Below, piece after piece: positions 32,725 through 43,608 of a stretch of 46,290 nt of DNA; position 1 is the first letter of the stretch, and every line of letters starts with the position of its first letter. A program made the translations under genes and the position numbers. Below the pieces are notes generated by a model. It saw nothing but the letters and a program-made list of their open reading frames with translations. It made no database searches and had not been told where the DNA came from. Where the stretch lies: the NCBI GenBank assembly GCA_013054445.1, contig JAAMPI010000272.1, forward strand, positions 1 through 46,290, read 5' to 3'. The stretch comes from Cudoniella acicularis (lineage: Eukaryota > Ascomycota > Leotiomycetes > Helotiales > Helotiaceae).

Positions 32725-34827
32725 CGCGACCTCATTCAACAGCGGAAAAATAGCTTCGAGGCCGAGACAGGTCGTCACAAGATACGATTCAAGCAAAGTT
32801 ATGGAGAGGAGGGTCCAACAACAGTCCCATGTTGCCACAGCCGGCAGTATAAGTCAGAAAACAAATGGTGCCGAATTCTGAGTGTCGCAACGTCACGCTG
32901 AGCGCAGGACTTATCCAGGACTTTCACGAAGCCACTTGGCGAAGATGGAGGTGGGGATGAATGTGGTGAGCCTGAGCCTTGTCGCTGACCGAGCGAACTA
33001 ACCCCAATTGATCGGGCGGGCGTTGGATTGACCAATGACGGGACGTCTCGATTGTTCAGCGGTCTTTGATCGTACGTTACCCAGTAGTTGCACGCAGTAA
33101 GTTCCTTGTTTTGAAGCCAGCCAGTCTGGTGCGCGCATTTATTGCGGCTGCCTCACCCGCCTCGCCAGCTGTTCCAGCTGTACCAGCCGACGACAGCTGC
33201 CATCGCAAGGCACACTTGGAGGCTGATCGCCAACTAAGAAACTGACGCACTTACAACTATGAAGCCTATTTTGGCTGGAATCCGACTTGGAATTTCCCCG
33301 GATTTCTGAAAACGGGCTCGTGTTAGAGGCAGGGTTACTGAGCAGAGATAGAGTTGAATACGAGTCGCCTGCGATCGAAGTCCTCTAGTCTACCTACCCT
33401 CGGAAGCCAGCTAAGCTCTTCCGCAGCGCCCGATAGCTCGTGGGGGTTGCACAGACGATGTCTTGAAGCTTGAAATTCAAAGAAACTCGATACCACTGAG
33501 CAGAGGTCCTTCAGAAGCGAAGGGTCGAAGAGCATCTCTTTGAGAGTAGCCAGCGCTGACCTTTATGGGTATTTGCGGTGTCGTCAGCGGGTTGTGGCTC
33601 GTGAGCTCCCAGCATCTTTCATCGCTTTCCTGTCCCATCCGCACAAACACCACCTTCACTACTAATTGTCCGCATCAAACACGCTCGCAAGTCGCTCGCT
33701 CGTACGGATATCCTCAACAGACCATCGAGACAACTTCTGCATCGTATAGGCAGGCGGTATCGCACGAGCTTCCCAAGAGGGTATTCTTTTCAGGACTCGG
33801 CGGCAGGCGTGTGGCGCCTGTATGCAGGACTTTCACGACTCTTCAGGGGGGTGTTCTGATGCTTCGGTGTGACTGGTTCATGATTTGACAAAGAAAGGTG
33901 GGGTTGTCGCAGGGCTGATTCCGGTGCAGTGGTTCGCAATGTGGCGGGCGGACCGCGAGGATGTCGATGTGGTGCCAAGAATTCGAGAGCTGCCTATTGG
34001 CCCTGTCTGAGACAACGCTCAAGACACAAGACAGTGTTGTAGAGGTGATGTGTTGCCCTGATTTAGGTGAAAATAATCACCGGTGAGGCGTATTTATTGA
34101 AGGCGGAAGAGACAGACAGACGGGACAAAATTGAAGATTCGGACACCAGACGGGCACGCGCTAGCTAACTACCTTCAGGCCATAATAAATGTTAATGAGC
34201 ACTGACCAGTATTTAACTACAAATAGCAATATATTGCGAAAGCCGAACGGGTGATTGGCCTGGCGACCCTTGAAGACACGGCCACAATCACCTCACATTT
34301 AACATTATTACGCCCTGGGAGTTGTAACCCCGCTCACTTTGGAAGCTCGGGTTTCCAACATCCACGTGACCTTTTCTCTACGATCAATATGCCGAGGTTA
34401 TACCGTTACGCCAACTCGTGGGGGAGGAAGGGGAAAGGGGAAGTCACTGTACTATTACAAAATGTTGCAAGTGAAAAGAAAATAAGATTAAAATTTGCTT
34501 ATTATATATAGCGTTGAGCTCAATGCCTATTCTTTTAAATACATATTTATTTAATAATTTTCAAGTGTTATGTATAATTTCGTGGTAACACCCCCCTAAA
34601 AGTCGAAAAATATCACTCGCTTATAACGACTGAAATTAAACCAAAAGTCCTTGAAGAAATCCTAAGTCTAAAAAGGAAAACAATTGATATATTGTCAATC
34701 TACCAATCTATGAAGGACATTCAGAGCTCGGTTTCTAATATACAGGTATTGGTTGGTATTTGCAAGATGGAAAGATGCATGTAAAACGTTCCAAGCAACG
34801 CAATATATCAAAATCACAGCATCATAA
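32725..34827. other. Gene-poor stretch with one doubtful open frame
   Basis: Next to 32724 is the promoter of the zinc-finger gene. A minus-strand frame at 33335-33545 (KEMLFDPSLLKDLCSVVSSF and on) reads protein-like and could be the C-terminal piece of an unrecognised gene, but no upstream exon or family could be found. The segment 34480-34760 is AT-rich. No RNA gene was seen. Confidence 0.35.
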
Positions 34828-35346
34828 TCATATATCACCAAAGGTCACACTGAATGATCCAAAATCATTGAATAAGCTTCTGTCCTTCCCCTTCCCCTCA
34901 GCAGACTCAGCCCTCCCAAACTCACCCTGCAACGAAGGCTCCTGACTACTCTCACTAAACTCCATCTTGAATTTCCTCCCCTTGCCCTCCTCACCCATCG
35001 GTTTCAGGAGCCCAGGATGCTTCGCCTCGCCCATCGTTGGCGGAGGCGAGTTTCTTAACGGGCTTGCTGAACCGGGATCACTTGGTGTTGGGATCTCTCT
35101 GATGGATGGTGGTGAGTTTGGTGGTGAGTGGTCTTCGAGGTTTTCAAGCCAAAGATTGGTGCTCTCTCTTCTCTTTAGTGTTTGCTTGTCTTCTGGCTTC
35201 TTGGAGGAGTCCAGTGAACCTCCAAGTGCTGTGGTGCATTGGGTGCACTTTGCCCTTATGTAGGAGAAGGTTTCGATGTGCCCGCAAGCGTTGTTTAGGC
35301 ACTCGTAGGTGAAGGTGGGCTTTTGTTGGGCTGGAGAGCTACCCAT
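34828..35346 (-). CDS. Small disordered protein with N-terminal zinc-ribbon-like Cys motif
   Basis: 172 residues from ATG 35346 (MGSSPAQQKPTFTYECLNNA). The open frame extends 32 codons upstream, but that part is unlike coding sequence and the inner Met starts just before the Cys motif. CLNNACGH and CTQCTTALGG form a C-x4-C...C-x2-C set, as in small fungal zinc ribbons. The rest is Ser/Pro/Lys-rich and probably disordered (NSPPSIREIPTPSDPGSASP). No signal peptide or membrane helix. The family is not recognised beyond resemblance to short fungal hypothetical proteins, so no function is offered. No frame break is seen. Confidence 0.65.
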   Translation of the reverse strand: MGSSPAQQKPTFTYECLNNACGHIETFSYIRAKCTQCTTALGGSLDSSKKPEDKQTLKRRESTNLWLENLEDHSPPNSPPSIREIPTPSDPGSASPLRNSPPPTMGEAKHPGLLKPMGEEGKGRKFKMEFSESSQEPSLQGEFGRAESAEGKGKDRSLFNDFGSFSVTFGDI

Positions 35347-36139
35347 TTTGTATGATATGTGTCTGTATGATATTGGAGATAAAGACTGTGATAAACGAGA
35401 AACGTTTCTAGGTTTCGGTGGTTGGCTTAATGCTGCATTCAAGGCTGTAAAAGTAGCGATTGTGTGATGCTCTCGAAGTTAATGGCGTTTTTTCCAAGAA
35501 AACCTCAACGAAATAGAAGTATTTATACTCACGGGAGCGAGAATGTTGTGAATCATCTCTGCATGCTGTGTTGGCGATCCACATCTTGAGGGGTTGTGAA
35601 GATTCAAAGGTGTCCTGATTTGGGAAATCGGATTTGAATATTGAAGGGATTTGAATGTCCAAATTCTTGTAGACTTGAGGGCTCAAATCTGTAAATGAGA
35701 GCGTAAACTCTCCCAACTCCAAAATAAAATCCACGTACTGAATGAATGACTCTAAACAGCCAAAAAAAAAATGCAATGATCCTGTGACTCGTCTCCGACT
35801 GCACGGGAGTTTAAAAAGGAGGTTTTGCGTAACGAAGGACAGAACTACTGCAACATCCCACAAGTAGAGTACCACTCAAACCAACTTGCAAATACGTGGC
35901 ATCAGGCCATTATCACTTCACATTCGTAGCACGAAGTCTTTGACTCGGTAGAGGGTGACTGTTTCGAATTTCTTGATAATGAACATAGCAGGGCATTCAA
36001 ACCCAATTGTCGGGAAAATTATCCCCGAAAGACTTTTCGAGATTCGGCCCTATGCATTCGCCAAATCAGTCTCACTTACAATTTCAAAAATCTCAAAACA
36101 GAGTTACAGAGAAAGAAATAAAAATAAAAATAAAAAAAC
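35347..36139. other. Intergenic
   Basis: An open minus-strand frame (35408-35875) overlaps the leader of the small zinc-ribbon gene and is Phe/Tyr-rich without domain features, so it was not called. A short A-rich repeat (aaataaaaataaaaataaaa) lies at 36117-36137. Confidence 0.4.
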
Positions 36140-37013
36140 TCACAACAAATTTCTCACACCCCCCTCCACCTCCCGACTAACCTCCCTATCTCCCCCCGCC
36201 AGCCTCTCACTCTCACTCAAAAACGGAGAATGTCCCGCCTCATCAAAGCCAAAAACCTCCCATTCCACCCCACTCCCTGTCATCATCCCATCTTGCGCCT
36301 CCGGCGGCACACACCTATCCCTTCCACACCTAACATACACCAACCTCCCTTGATATCCCTCTTCCTTCCACGCCGGTGCACTTTTCGTCGGCGTTGATAA
36401 CGCGTTTGCTGATATTGGTTTTAGTTCTTTGATGGCGGTGGCGGCAATTTCTGCAGAAACGTCCTGGTAGAATACTGAGAGGGGGGTGAGGGGGGTGAGG
36501 AGGCCAGGAGCGGGGCTCTAGAATGTAGTCGGTTAGTCGTCCTTCTGAACAATTGCCTAGAACGAAGACAAAAAATAAATTGGTCGTTCATACATCGATA
36601 TCCACCCATGGAGCAAACGTTCCCCCCACGGCACTCTTCAGCGACATTCCTTCATGTGCAAGGAAAGCGGCGATGAACACCAACCCAATGATTCCACCCT
36701 TCTCTCCCCTTTCCAGTCGTTCTTTCAAACTCAACCCCCTTGCCGCGACACCTCCGGGCGAGCCTCCATACGAATGCATGATGAGGATAATCTCTTGGTT
36801 GGCATCGAGAAGGGGCTGGATGAGCGTCTGTCTGATAAAATCGGAGTCATGGCTGGTGGTAACGGAGTCCGGAGCCGATGGATCGAGACTTGGAAGTGGT
36901 GCAGAAGAGGTTGGGTACCCTGCTTCTTGAAGATGCTTCATGAGTTCAGCATAGTGAGAGGGCGAGTGCCATGCTCCTGGGACTACCACGATCGTTGGAA
37001 GGGACTTTGACAT
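36140..37013 (-). CDS. Alpha/beta hydrolase
   Basis: Exons 37013-36594 and 36517-36140 join in phase 0 across a 76-nt intron (donor GTATGA, acceptor ttctag) to 265 residues. The catalytic triad can be placed: Ser81 in the elbow IMHSYGGSPGG, Asp207 in YVRCGRDRCVPP and His235 in DEAGHSPFLSE. The N-terminus TIVVVPGAWHSPSHYAELM is the usual oxyanion-side strand of this fungal group (AB hydrolase-1 like, often annotated near salicylate esterase-type proteins). Cytosolic, no signal peptide. Substrate unknown; such enzymes occur in primary and secondary metabolism. It lies 0.7 kb from the SAM methyltransferase gene, both on the same strand, but there is no other sign of a shared pathway. Confidence 0.88.
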
Positions 37014-37686
37014 GATTTAGATAATGCCAAAAGGACAGAATGTAAGTGTTATCCGGTTCGCAAGGCGTGATGAAGCTTCTCAGTGGGGTGCACGGAGAGA
37101 TCGAAAACCAACTGTTGGTTCAAGTTATGTGAGGATTTATGATCCTGTTATAACTTCCTAGCGCGTCACACCGAGTAGTAGAAAGAGGGAACGGATCGAA
37201 AATTTCGGGTTGCAAACTTTCACGTGAAAATTAACTGCCGATGCTACAAGGTCTTCATTACGTAGCTCGAGGTTGCAGCCATACAAGCAAGCAATCCAGT
37301 CGCCATGAAACATGACATTCGAAGCGTAAGTTGCCGCTGACCTCAAGATGACTCGTATGCTGTAGTTGGCTGGTTCTAGAACGCCGCCAACATGTACAGT
37401 ACATGTACTTGATCACACTTTTCCGACCTATCACTTCAGGCTAAAATAGCCCCGAAACCGAGGAGCATATGCATACCAGAGGCCCTGCCCCAAATGACGG
37501 CATAACCCGATGTACCTGTACAAAGCACGCAGAACACACCGGCACTCCCGTACCTGACATCCATACCAAACTAACTGCATTTGGGGGCTACAAAACCCCG
37601 ACCCGGCAGATCTACAAAACTGTTGCCTCCAAAACGCAAAGGCCAAATGTCAAGGGGCAATATTTGCCATGAAATTTCCAAAAAGA
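37014..37686. other. Intergenic
   Basis: This stretch holds the promoter of the hydrolase gene (37014 onward) and the 3' end of the methyltransferase. No gene or repeat is supported; the open frames here are short and lack features. Confidence 0.45.
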
Positions 37687-38796
37687 CTAAACGATGCTAT
37701 CATTGGCCGAAAGTGGCCCATATTCAAGTCTTCCCAAATTCCCTACCTCTTCAAACTTCTTTTGCGCAACAATCACTACCTTGGGGCACAACAAAGCAGT
37801 TCCAGTTCCTTCCTTACTCTCCTTCCACAAGCTCTCAATCTGTTCCATAGCACCCCTCGCTTTCCCCCCACCGCGCCCTCCAAAGGTCACCTCAGCAATC
37901 TCCTCATCTTCACTGAGTCCCATATCAAAATACGCCCTTGCAAGCTTAGGTGGATCCCGGTAGTCCTCCTTCTCCACATCTTGAAACCCATTCTCCGTCA
38001 AGATTTCCGAAAGAGAAAGGACCCATGAAGGCAGGGAAGTAGCAAGTTCACTGATCTTGTTCTCCATAACCGGTCTCTTTGCGAGCTGATTTTCATCCCC
38101 ATGTAGTAGGTAACATCCCGCGGGCCATAACTCCTCCCACTGCAGCCAACCTCCAGGCTTCAGCAGCCACTGCAGGTTCCTCGCTAAAGTCTCTATGTTG
38201 TCCGGTTTCATCACATACACCAACAACCGCACATGGACAATATCGTATACCCCTATCAGATCCTCCGGAACGGGAGAGAACATGTCCCATTCTCTGAGCG
38301 TAATATTTTTTGATAACCAGGCTTTCGGTGGACATTGAGATAATGAAATATCGAAGCCATCAAGTTGGGCACTAGGCGTGAGCATATCTGCTAGATCCTG
38401 AAGCCAGATCGCGGTCCCGGTGGCGATATCTGCAATGCGTGGTGCAGGAGAGGAGAGAAACGAAGGCGAAGGGATATTGGCATGGATGAAAAAAGGGAGA
38501 GTGGCTTCCAGAGGTAGTGTTGGTAGTTGAGACGGGAGGCGGAGCCATAGTCGCGTTTGAGAATGTATGAATCCTGCGCGATAGTTAGGGTTTTCCTTCA
38601 GCCATAATGGTGAGAGGGTGTAAGCTCTCGATCGAGACTGAACAAAAAGTCTGTAAGTCTGTTTATCTGGCTTTGAAGCTCTTTGAGGAGTGGTGTCCTT
38701 AAATAATGTTTTGTATTCTACATCGGATAGTAGAGCCGTTGAAGATGATACAGAATACTGCAGAAGTCCCCCACGAAAGCTGTGCTGCAGGGGCAT
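37687..38796 (-). CDS. SAM-dependent methyltransferase (LaeA/UMTA-like)
   Basis: A single exon of 369 residues. SAM-binding motif I is RIADIATGTAIWLQDLA (120-136), the acidic second loop is LDGFDISLSQCPP (145-157), and later motifs are YDIVHVRLLVYVMK (184-197) and LLKPGGWLQWEEL (211-223). This order and spacing match fungal class I methyltransferases of the UMTA/LaeA-like group, which methylate small molecules or act as regulators; the sequence does not say which. Motif I has T-G-T-A in place of the usual G-x-G-x-G, a known variant in this group. No membrane segment. Neighbours are an alpha/beta hydrolase and, further on, an O-methyltransferase; no backbone synthase lies in the window. Confidence 0.88.
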   Translation of the reverse strand: MPLQHSFRGGLLQYSVSSSTALLSDVEYKTLFKDTTPQRASKPDKQTYRLFVQSRSRAYTLSPLWLKENPNYRAGFIHSQTRLWLRLPSQLPTLPLEATLPFFIHANIPSPSFLSSPAPRIADIATGTAIWLQDLADMLTPSAQLDGFDISLSQCPPKAWLSKNITLREWDMFSPVPEDLIGVYDIVHVRLLVYVMKPDNIETLARNLQWLLKPGGWLQWEELWPAGCYLLHGDENQLAKRPVMENKISELATSLPSWVLSLSEILTENGFQDVEKEDYRDPPKLARAYFDMGLSEDEEIAEVTFGGRGGGKARGAMEQIESLWKESKEGTGTALLCPKVVIVAQKKFEEVGNLGRLEYGPLSANDSIV

Positions 38797-39133
38797 TCAT
38801 GTGGGATTGTGGCGGTAGTTATTTCCGGGCAAATTTGTTGTTGGAAGTTGGAACCAGGGTCTAGCAATACATATATTTCCCCCGCAGCCAAGCCTCTTGT
38901 GACAGGTTACTACTGCAGATATATTGTGACTTAACCCACCAACCAGCTCCTTCTGCCTGTAGGTCGATTGCTAAGAACTGAGAAGATTGAAATGACCCCT
39001 TATTCGATGGAATTTGTGACCAACTCCTAATCCGCTAGGGATGTGCGAGGCCCAGATATATTTCTCAATCCCGTGCTGAATGACTGGTTGCTTAATTCGG
39101 TGAACTTCAAACTCGATATTAAGGAAGATTTGC
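38797..39133. other. Intergenic / remains of a 7TM gene
   Basis: The first 150 bases are the methyltransferase promoter. From about 39120 to 38980 a minus-strand frame (HEQIFLNIEFEVHRIKQ) may be further degraded sequence of the 7TM fragment that follows, but it has no family features. Confidence 0.35.
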
Positions 39134-39410
39134 TCATGCCATATGTTGGTGATAAAACAAAGGATCGTGGTGAAGACCTCGATATTTTGCTAGCTTGACA
39201 AGAAGAATGATGGCGAGAATGGAAGCATACGCAAGCAGGTAGCGTAAAGTAGTCGTCCCACCAGAATCCAGCACCCGAGATTTTCCGCGAGATAAATCGA
39301 AGCACGACTGCGGATATGGCGAGAGCCCAAGATACAGTGACTGCGGCAATAATGCGTGGTTGAGAATTGTCAGAGAGATTTATACCCGCAGGCATTGGTG
39401 GTCCGTCCAT
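39134..39410 (-). pseudogene. Truncated fungal rhodopsin-like 7TM gene fragment
   Basis: ATG 39410 opens a typical Pth11-like start: RIIAAVTVSWALAISAVVLR (TM1), FISRKISGAGFWWDDYFTL, then after a frameshift at about 39245 LLAYASILAIILLVKLAKY (TM2) and RGLHH. The frame ends at TGA 39134 and the expected TM3-TM7 are absent. It is a decayed 5' fragment of the same family as the gene at 3646-5188. Confidence 0.7.
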
Positions 39411-40152
39411 GATTGCGCTTTGGTCTTCTCGCACTTGATGTGATTCTTCTGTTACAGAACTAGATCGAGGATGAGCCGTCCAGGGTGAGTAATAGACTTG
39501 AAAGTGAAAGATAACTAAAGGTAACGATGAAAAAGGCAGTGATGGGTATTTAGAGAGCAGTTGTGGCCAGGCGACACATGAATTTCTAGGAAGCTTGACT
39601 TCCTTTCAGAAGCCGGCATTTTGCACTGACCAGATCGGTGTCCCAACACCTCTAACAACTAAGCCTTGTTTCCACCCGACCTTCCTAGTACGTTCCCTGT
39701 CCCAACTCGGGGTACTATATGCATTCCAAAGGCGCAGTCCTCCAAAAATTCTACAGATGAGAAAAGTTGGAACGTACAAGATGGACAAGGAAGAGAAACG
39801 AGGATATGACCCTTGGGAAAGCTCGAGGGTATCCGACTTAGCTGCACCTTTCCTGGCTTCCTTGAGCATAATGTGTTAAACGTGATTAAAAATCGGCTGC
39901 CCTCTTGCTACGAAGCAGTCATTGGGAGGTGGTGACCAACGCAGCTTTGCCATGCGCGAGTTGATTTGAGACAGCCATGTAAAGCAAGCAATATACGTAG
40001 AATTCATATGTTCATCGACCTTATTCCTATACACCTGCTCTAGAGCGCCATCCACTTCCATCTAAAGTAGTAATACATGACATCCGAAGAAGCCGACCAA
40101 CCAACCATCCACCCACCTCTCCATCCGTCCACCCATCCATCATCCATTATGT
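39411..40152. other. Intergenic, simple repeat near Efr3 3' end
   Basis: No gene supported. A degenerate (CCAT/CCAC)n tract occupies about 40097-40147, just beyond the end of the efr3 gene. Confidence 0.45.
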
Positions 40153-43100
40153 TCAATAAGGTGGTTTAGTCGCCACATTTCCGTCCTGATTCCCTCTTGC
40201 ATCAATGCCATTCAATAGACTTTCCAAGTCCACGATAGCACTCTCTTCACCCCACGAACCGCCTGGATAACTCTGCCTTCGTTCCCCTTTCCCAGAACGT
40301 TTAGCGCCTCGACCTTTTCGCACCGCGTCTGCAAAAGCGTGATCCTGAGCCAAAGTACCATCTGCTGTTAGCGACGATGGAATTGGCGGGACGGGGGGAA
40401 CGGAGTCGAAATCTTGTCCATCAAGATGAACATGGGGATCCGTTCTTACCATCACTGGATGAGATGTCAAAGGTCGATGATCCCCTTGTGAAGCCACCCG
40501 GTCCCGAGATTTTGAACGTGCCCTTTCGTTCGGTTCACGCATCGATACAGATCGCTCCATAGGGGGGAGATTTTGATGTCCAGGATTGAAAGAAACCTCT
40601 GAAGCGGTGAAGTCATAGCTAACCATACTCTCACTACTGGCATCACTGTGAATTCCTCCCCCTCTAGTGGCTGGAACACTTGAAGATTGGCCAGAAAGGA
40701 CTCTTTTGAGCTGCTCTACTCTGGTGACAGAATTGCGGCTTGAATCACTAGCAGGCGAGGGCGAATGGCCGTTTGCTTTCCTCAGCTTCTGTAGTGCCCC
40801 AAGCCCGACCAGTCCATATGATGAGCTGGGCTTTTGATGAATAGGATTAGCCTTTTGGGAGCCTCCAGGAGGAGATTGTGTACGACTATTGGTGCCTCCA
40901 GTGTTCATGCCGGTCACAGCCAGGAAGTTTCGGTGACCTGTAGCATTCGTGGCAGATCTCGAGCCATTGAGGGAGACAGTCTTGCTTCCTTCCTGAGCGA
41001 TGGCAATTACTACCTCTCTGCTCCATTCGGACATCATTTGGTCCTTAACCCTTTCCGGCATCACATGCTCGATTTCTGATGCAGTATTTATGCTCAAGAT
41101 AGGATGTGTAAAGCTTCGGCTAGGAGATGTGGGTGGGCTGATTGTAGGAGCCGCAAGAGATTCGGCGTAGGCCAGTGATATGAGCTTGACCATTTGAAAA
41201 CGGTCGTCAAATGGAGTCAGAGATTCTGATTCTAATTCTTCCATAGGAAGGCCTTGTTGAGGGGTAGTTGAGCCCGGGGTGCCTATTTGATCAAGAAGGA
41301 CTGGTGGTAAGCGGATACGATCTACCCAAAACACCTTACTTTTCCGTCGATGAATTTCGTTGTGGATGGCTCTGCCAATCGGTGACGTATCAAACTCAAA
41401 TTTCTCACTGAGTGCCCAAAAGTAGCCGTGGCACAAACTTCCCATACGAATTTTGGCTAATGGTGTTTCGGCCTCTAGAATGTCTTCCTGTAGTCGAAAG
41501 ACCATAGGTAATCCACTCTCGACTGCATTAACACCCAAATTTTCAACCAGACTCGAAAGAAGCAGATGCAATAAAAGAAAATCCATCTCGCTATCGACGT
41601 ATTGAATGGCATTCTCGTAGATGGCTAAATGTAGCAATTGGAGAAATGTTGTTCTTGTTGGCTTCGGAGTTTTCTCTCTCTGAGATGCATTCGAGACGGC
41701 CCGCTTAGTTAAATTGGTCGCTGATTCATTCCGACCAGATCGAGGAGATGTTTTGGATTTTCCCTCAAATACGCGAAGATCCGCTCGTGTGACTTCAGTG
41801 TCGAGCCAGCTCAAGAGGGCATCCACATACGCTTTTCGAACCCTTCCATCACCATCGCGAAGAAGCCATTGCGTACCTTCCCACACTCGAATTGGTACTC
41901 GATTTCTGCCCAGGCTGGCGCCTCCCACCACATTCTTACGGTGACTTGCGACCAAAAGGATTGCTTTGATAGCTTCGAGAGCTTTCACTTTTGCTGTGCC
42001 GAACAGGAAAAATCCGTCGGTCCGAGTTTCATCCAGTAAGTCGTTAACAGAAGCCAGACCAGCAGGATTAGGATTCTCGATGGATGCTACTGTTGTTGCG
42101 CTTGAGTTAGGTGAAGGTTTCAACCTAGATAATAACGCAGAAACCATATCCGAAATTTGGTCTGCGTAATACACATGAGTAGCAAGGTCGCCAACACATG
42201 CCTGTAGTTGGAACAAAAGACTTCGTCGCAACGGACTGGCCACTGGAGCAGCCCCTCCGTTTTCTTTCCCATTACTCATTCCATTTTCTTGTTTCTGCGA
42301 TGGCCCGCTCAGCTGGAGTACCTTCACCACATGGTGGATTAAACCAAGTAACACGTCCATTACACTCAACCCAATTAGATTTATGTCGGGGGACTTTAAC
42401 AGAGAATCCACCATTGTTGCGAGAACCAATTGATGTTGTAGGTTCTCTTCCACGACTGGACTCCGAACTAAAACATCCATGGCCGTAACCAGAATTACAT
42501 GTCGATCCTGCACGGGCGTCCATCGCGCAATTATTTCGAATATTTTCGTCGCCCATCCTCCGCTGTTTTCATCCTGCGCCTTCTCCTCTATTACAGGTTC
42601 ATTTTTTGAGACTTTCTCAGCAATGAACCTCAGCGTAGCCGTCGTCGCAGCGTGTATTTGGCTCCGGTTGTTTACCACGAATATCTGTTTCAGGCACTGC
42701 ATTGCCAAGACACCAATATGTTCCTCCGCCAGCTTGTCTGCGTCCGCTGTTGTTGCTGACAACACGGCAGCCCCATCACCTGATGTCTCAACAGTTCGAA
42801 CTGTAGCGGTACTCGTCCGCCGCCTCACTAATCCCTTTTCCGTATCTGTTTTTTCTTCCACCTGCACTCTGTGTTCCAATATCTCCAAAAAATCCGCATT
42901 ATCCGTCCACAGATTCTCGAGCAATATTGGGACAATCACATCCAACTGCTTCCCCGCAAGCGACGCCAGAGCTTCCGATGATGCTACACTCTTGACAGCC
43001 TGTAACCCCACGTTTCTCCATCGCAAAGCCATTGGAGGATTCGTGGAAGGTTTCGCCGCAGGCGTACTTGTTGATGCGAATGACGTGTATATTTTAACGA

Positions 43101-43608
43101 TTTCCTCATACTGGAGCAGATATTCCTGATCAGCCGCAAGTGAAGCTCCATCGTGATTTTCGCAAAATGCCTCAAATGTTGGGATAGACGATTCGACCAT
43201 AGTAATATCGCGTGAGCGCAAGATGATATTGAGGATCTTGAGAACATAGGGCGCATAAAGAGGCAGATCTCGGGGGGCTTTCTCAATCAAGGCTGCGAGG
43301 ATTTGGAGAGTGACCTGAACATTGCTGGAGCCCAAGATTAGCCCATTTTCCCCATAAAAAGCGCTCGAATTATTCCATTGCATTTTGACATACCCAATTC
43401 TGGCCCGCCAGACATCGCTGGCGGTTTTCTTCTCCAGGAACGCGCCAACCTTCTGCACCTTGCTCCGCCGCGTCGTCGCATAGTATAACAGATAGCTAAG
43501 CTCGCTCGAATTCGGCTTTATATCAACGGCGCCTTTGGTGGTTTTAGGATAGCATTTCAAAATCAGGACTTGGTGTTTCGGCCGACATTTCTGCCGTATG
43601 GCATTCAT
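40153..43608 (-). CDS. efr3: Efr3, plasma-membrane scaffold for PI4-kinase
   Basis: The frame is open over 1151 codons, but residues encoded at 43393-43325 are best read as a 69-nt intron (GTATGT...gctaat...ctccag). It has no stop and a length divisible by three. Splicing it gives RARIG-NVQVTLQILAALIE, as in relatives, and a 1128-residue protein. The start MNAIRQKCRPKHQVLILKCY is the highly conserved fungal Efr3 head, with basic residues and cysteines 8 and 19 that may help membrane anchoring. Armadillo-like helices follow, and a long Ser-rich, basic tail. Efr3 with Ypp1 recruits Stt4 PI4-kinase to the plasma membrane for PI4P synthesis. It is an intact core gene. Confidence 0.95.
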   Translation of the reverse strand: MNAIRQKCRPKHQVLILKCYPKTTKGAVDIKPNSSELSYLLYYATTRRSKVQKVGAFLEKKTASDVWRARIGYVKMQWNNSSAFYGENGLILGSSNVQVTLQILAALIEKAPRDLPLYAPYVLKILNIILRSRDITMVESSIPTFEAFCENHDGASLAADQEYLLQYEEIVKIYTSFASTSTPAAKPSTNPPMALRWRNVGLQAVKSVASSEALASLAGKQLDVIVPILLENLWTDNADFLEILEHRVQVEEKTDTEKGLVRRRTSTATVRTVETSGDGAAVLSATTADADKLAEEHIGVLAMQCLKQIFVVNNRSQIHAATTATLRFIAEKVSKNEPVIEEKAQDENSGGWATKIFEIIARWTPVQDRHVILVTAMDVLVRSPVVEENLQHQLVLATMVDSLLKSPDINLIGLSVMDVLLGLIHHVVKVLQLSGPSQKQENGMSNGKENGGAAPVASPLRRSLLFQLQACVGDLATHVYYADQISDMVSALLSRLKPSPNSSATTVASIENPNPAGLASVNDLLDETRTDGFFLFGTAKVKALEAIKAILLVASHRKNVVGGASLGRNRVPIRVWEGTQWLLRDGDGRVRKAYVDALLSWLDTEVTRADLRVFEGKSKTSPRSGRNESATNLTKRAVSNASQREKTPKPTRTTFLQLLHLAIYENAIQYVDSEMDFLLLHLLLSSLVENLGVNAVESGLPMVFRLQEDILEAETPLAKIRMGSLCHGYFWALSEKFEFDTSPIGRAIHNEIHRRKSKVFWVDRIRLPPVLLDQIGTPGSTTPQQGLPMEELESESLTPFDDRFQMVKLISLAYAESLAAPTISPPTSPSRSFTHPILSINTASEIEHVMPERVKDQMMSEWSREVVIAIAQEGSKTVSLNGSRSATNATGHRNFLAVTGMNTGGTNSRTQSPPGGSQKANPIHQKPSSSYGLVGLGALQKLRKANGHSPSPASDSSRNSVTRVEQLKRVLSGQSSSVPATRGGGIHSDASSESMVSYDFTASEVSFNPGHQNLPPMERSVSMREPNERARSKSRDRVASQGDHRPLTSHPVMVRTDPHVHLDGQDFDSVPPVPPIPSSLTADGTLAQDHAFADAVRKGRGAKRSGKGERRQSYPGGSWGEESAIVDLESLLNGIDARGNQDGNVATKPPY

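Noticed and set aside
33565..33888. 107-codon plus-strand frame
   Set aside because: No domain, and the opposite strand reads more protein-like without being identifiable either.
35408..35875. 155-codon minus-strand frame upstream of the zinc-ribbon-like gene
   Set aside because: Phe/Tyr-rich without recognisable features and overlapping the likely leader of that gene.
42479..43129. 216-codon plus-strand frame
   Set aside because: Antisense shadow of efr3, which is clearly coding on the minus strand.
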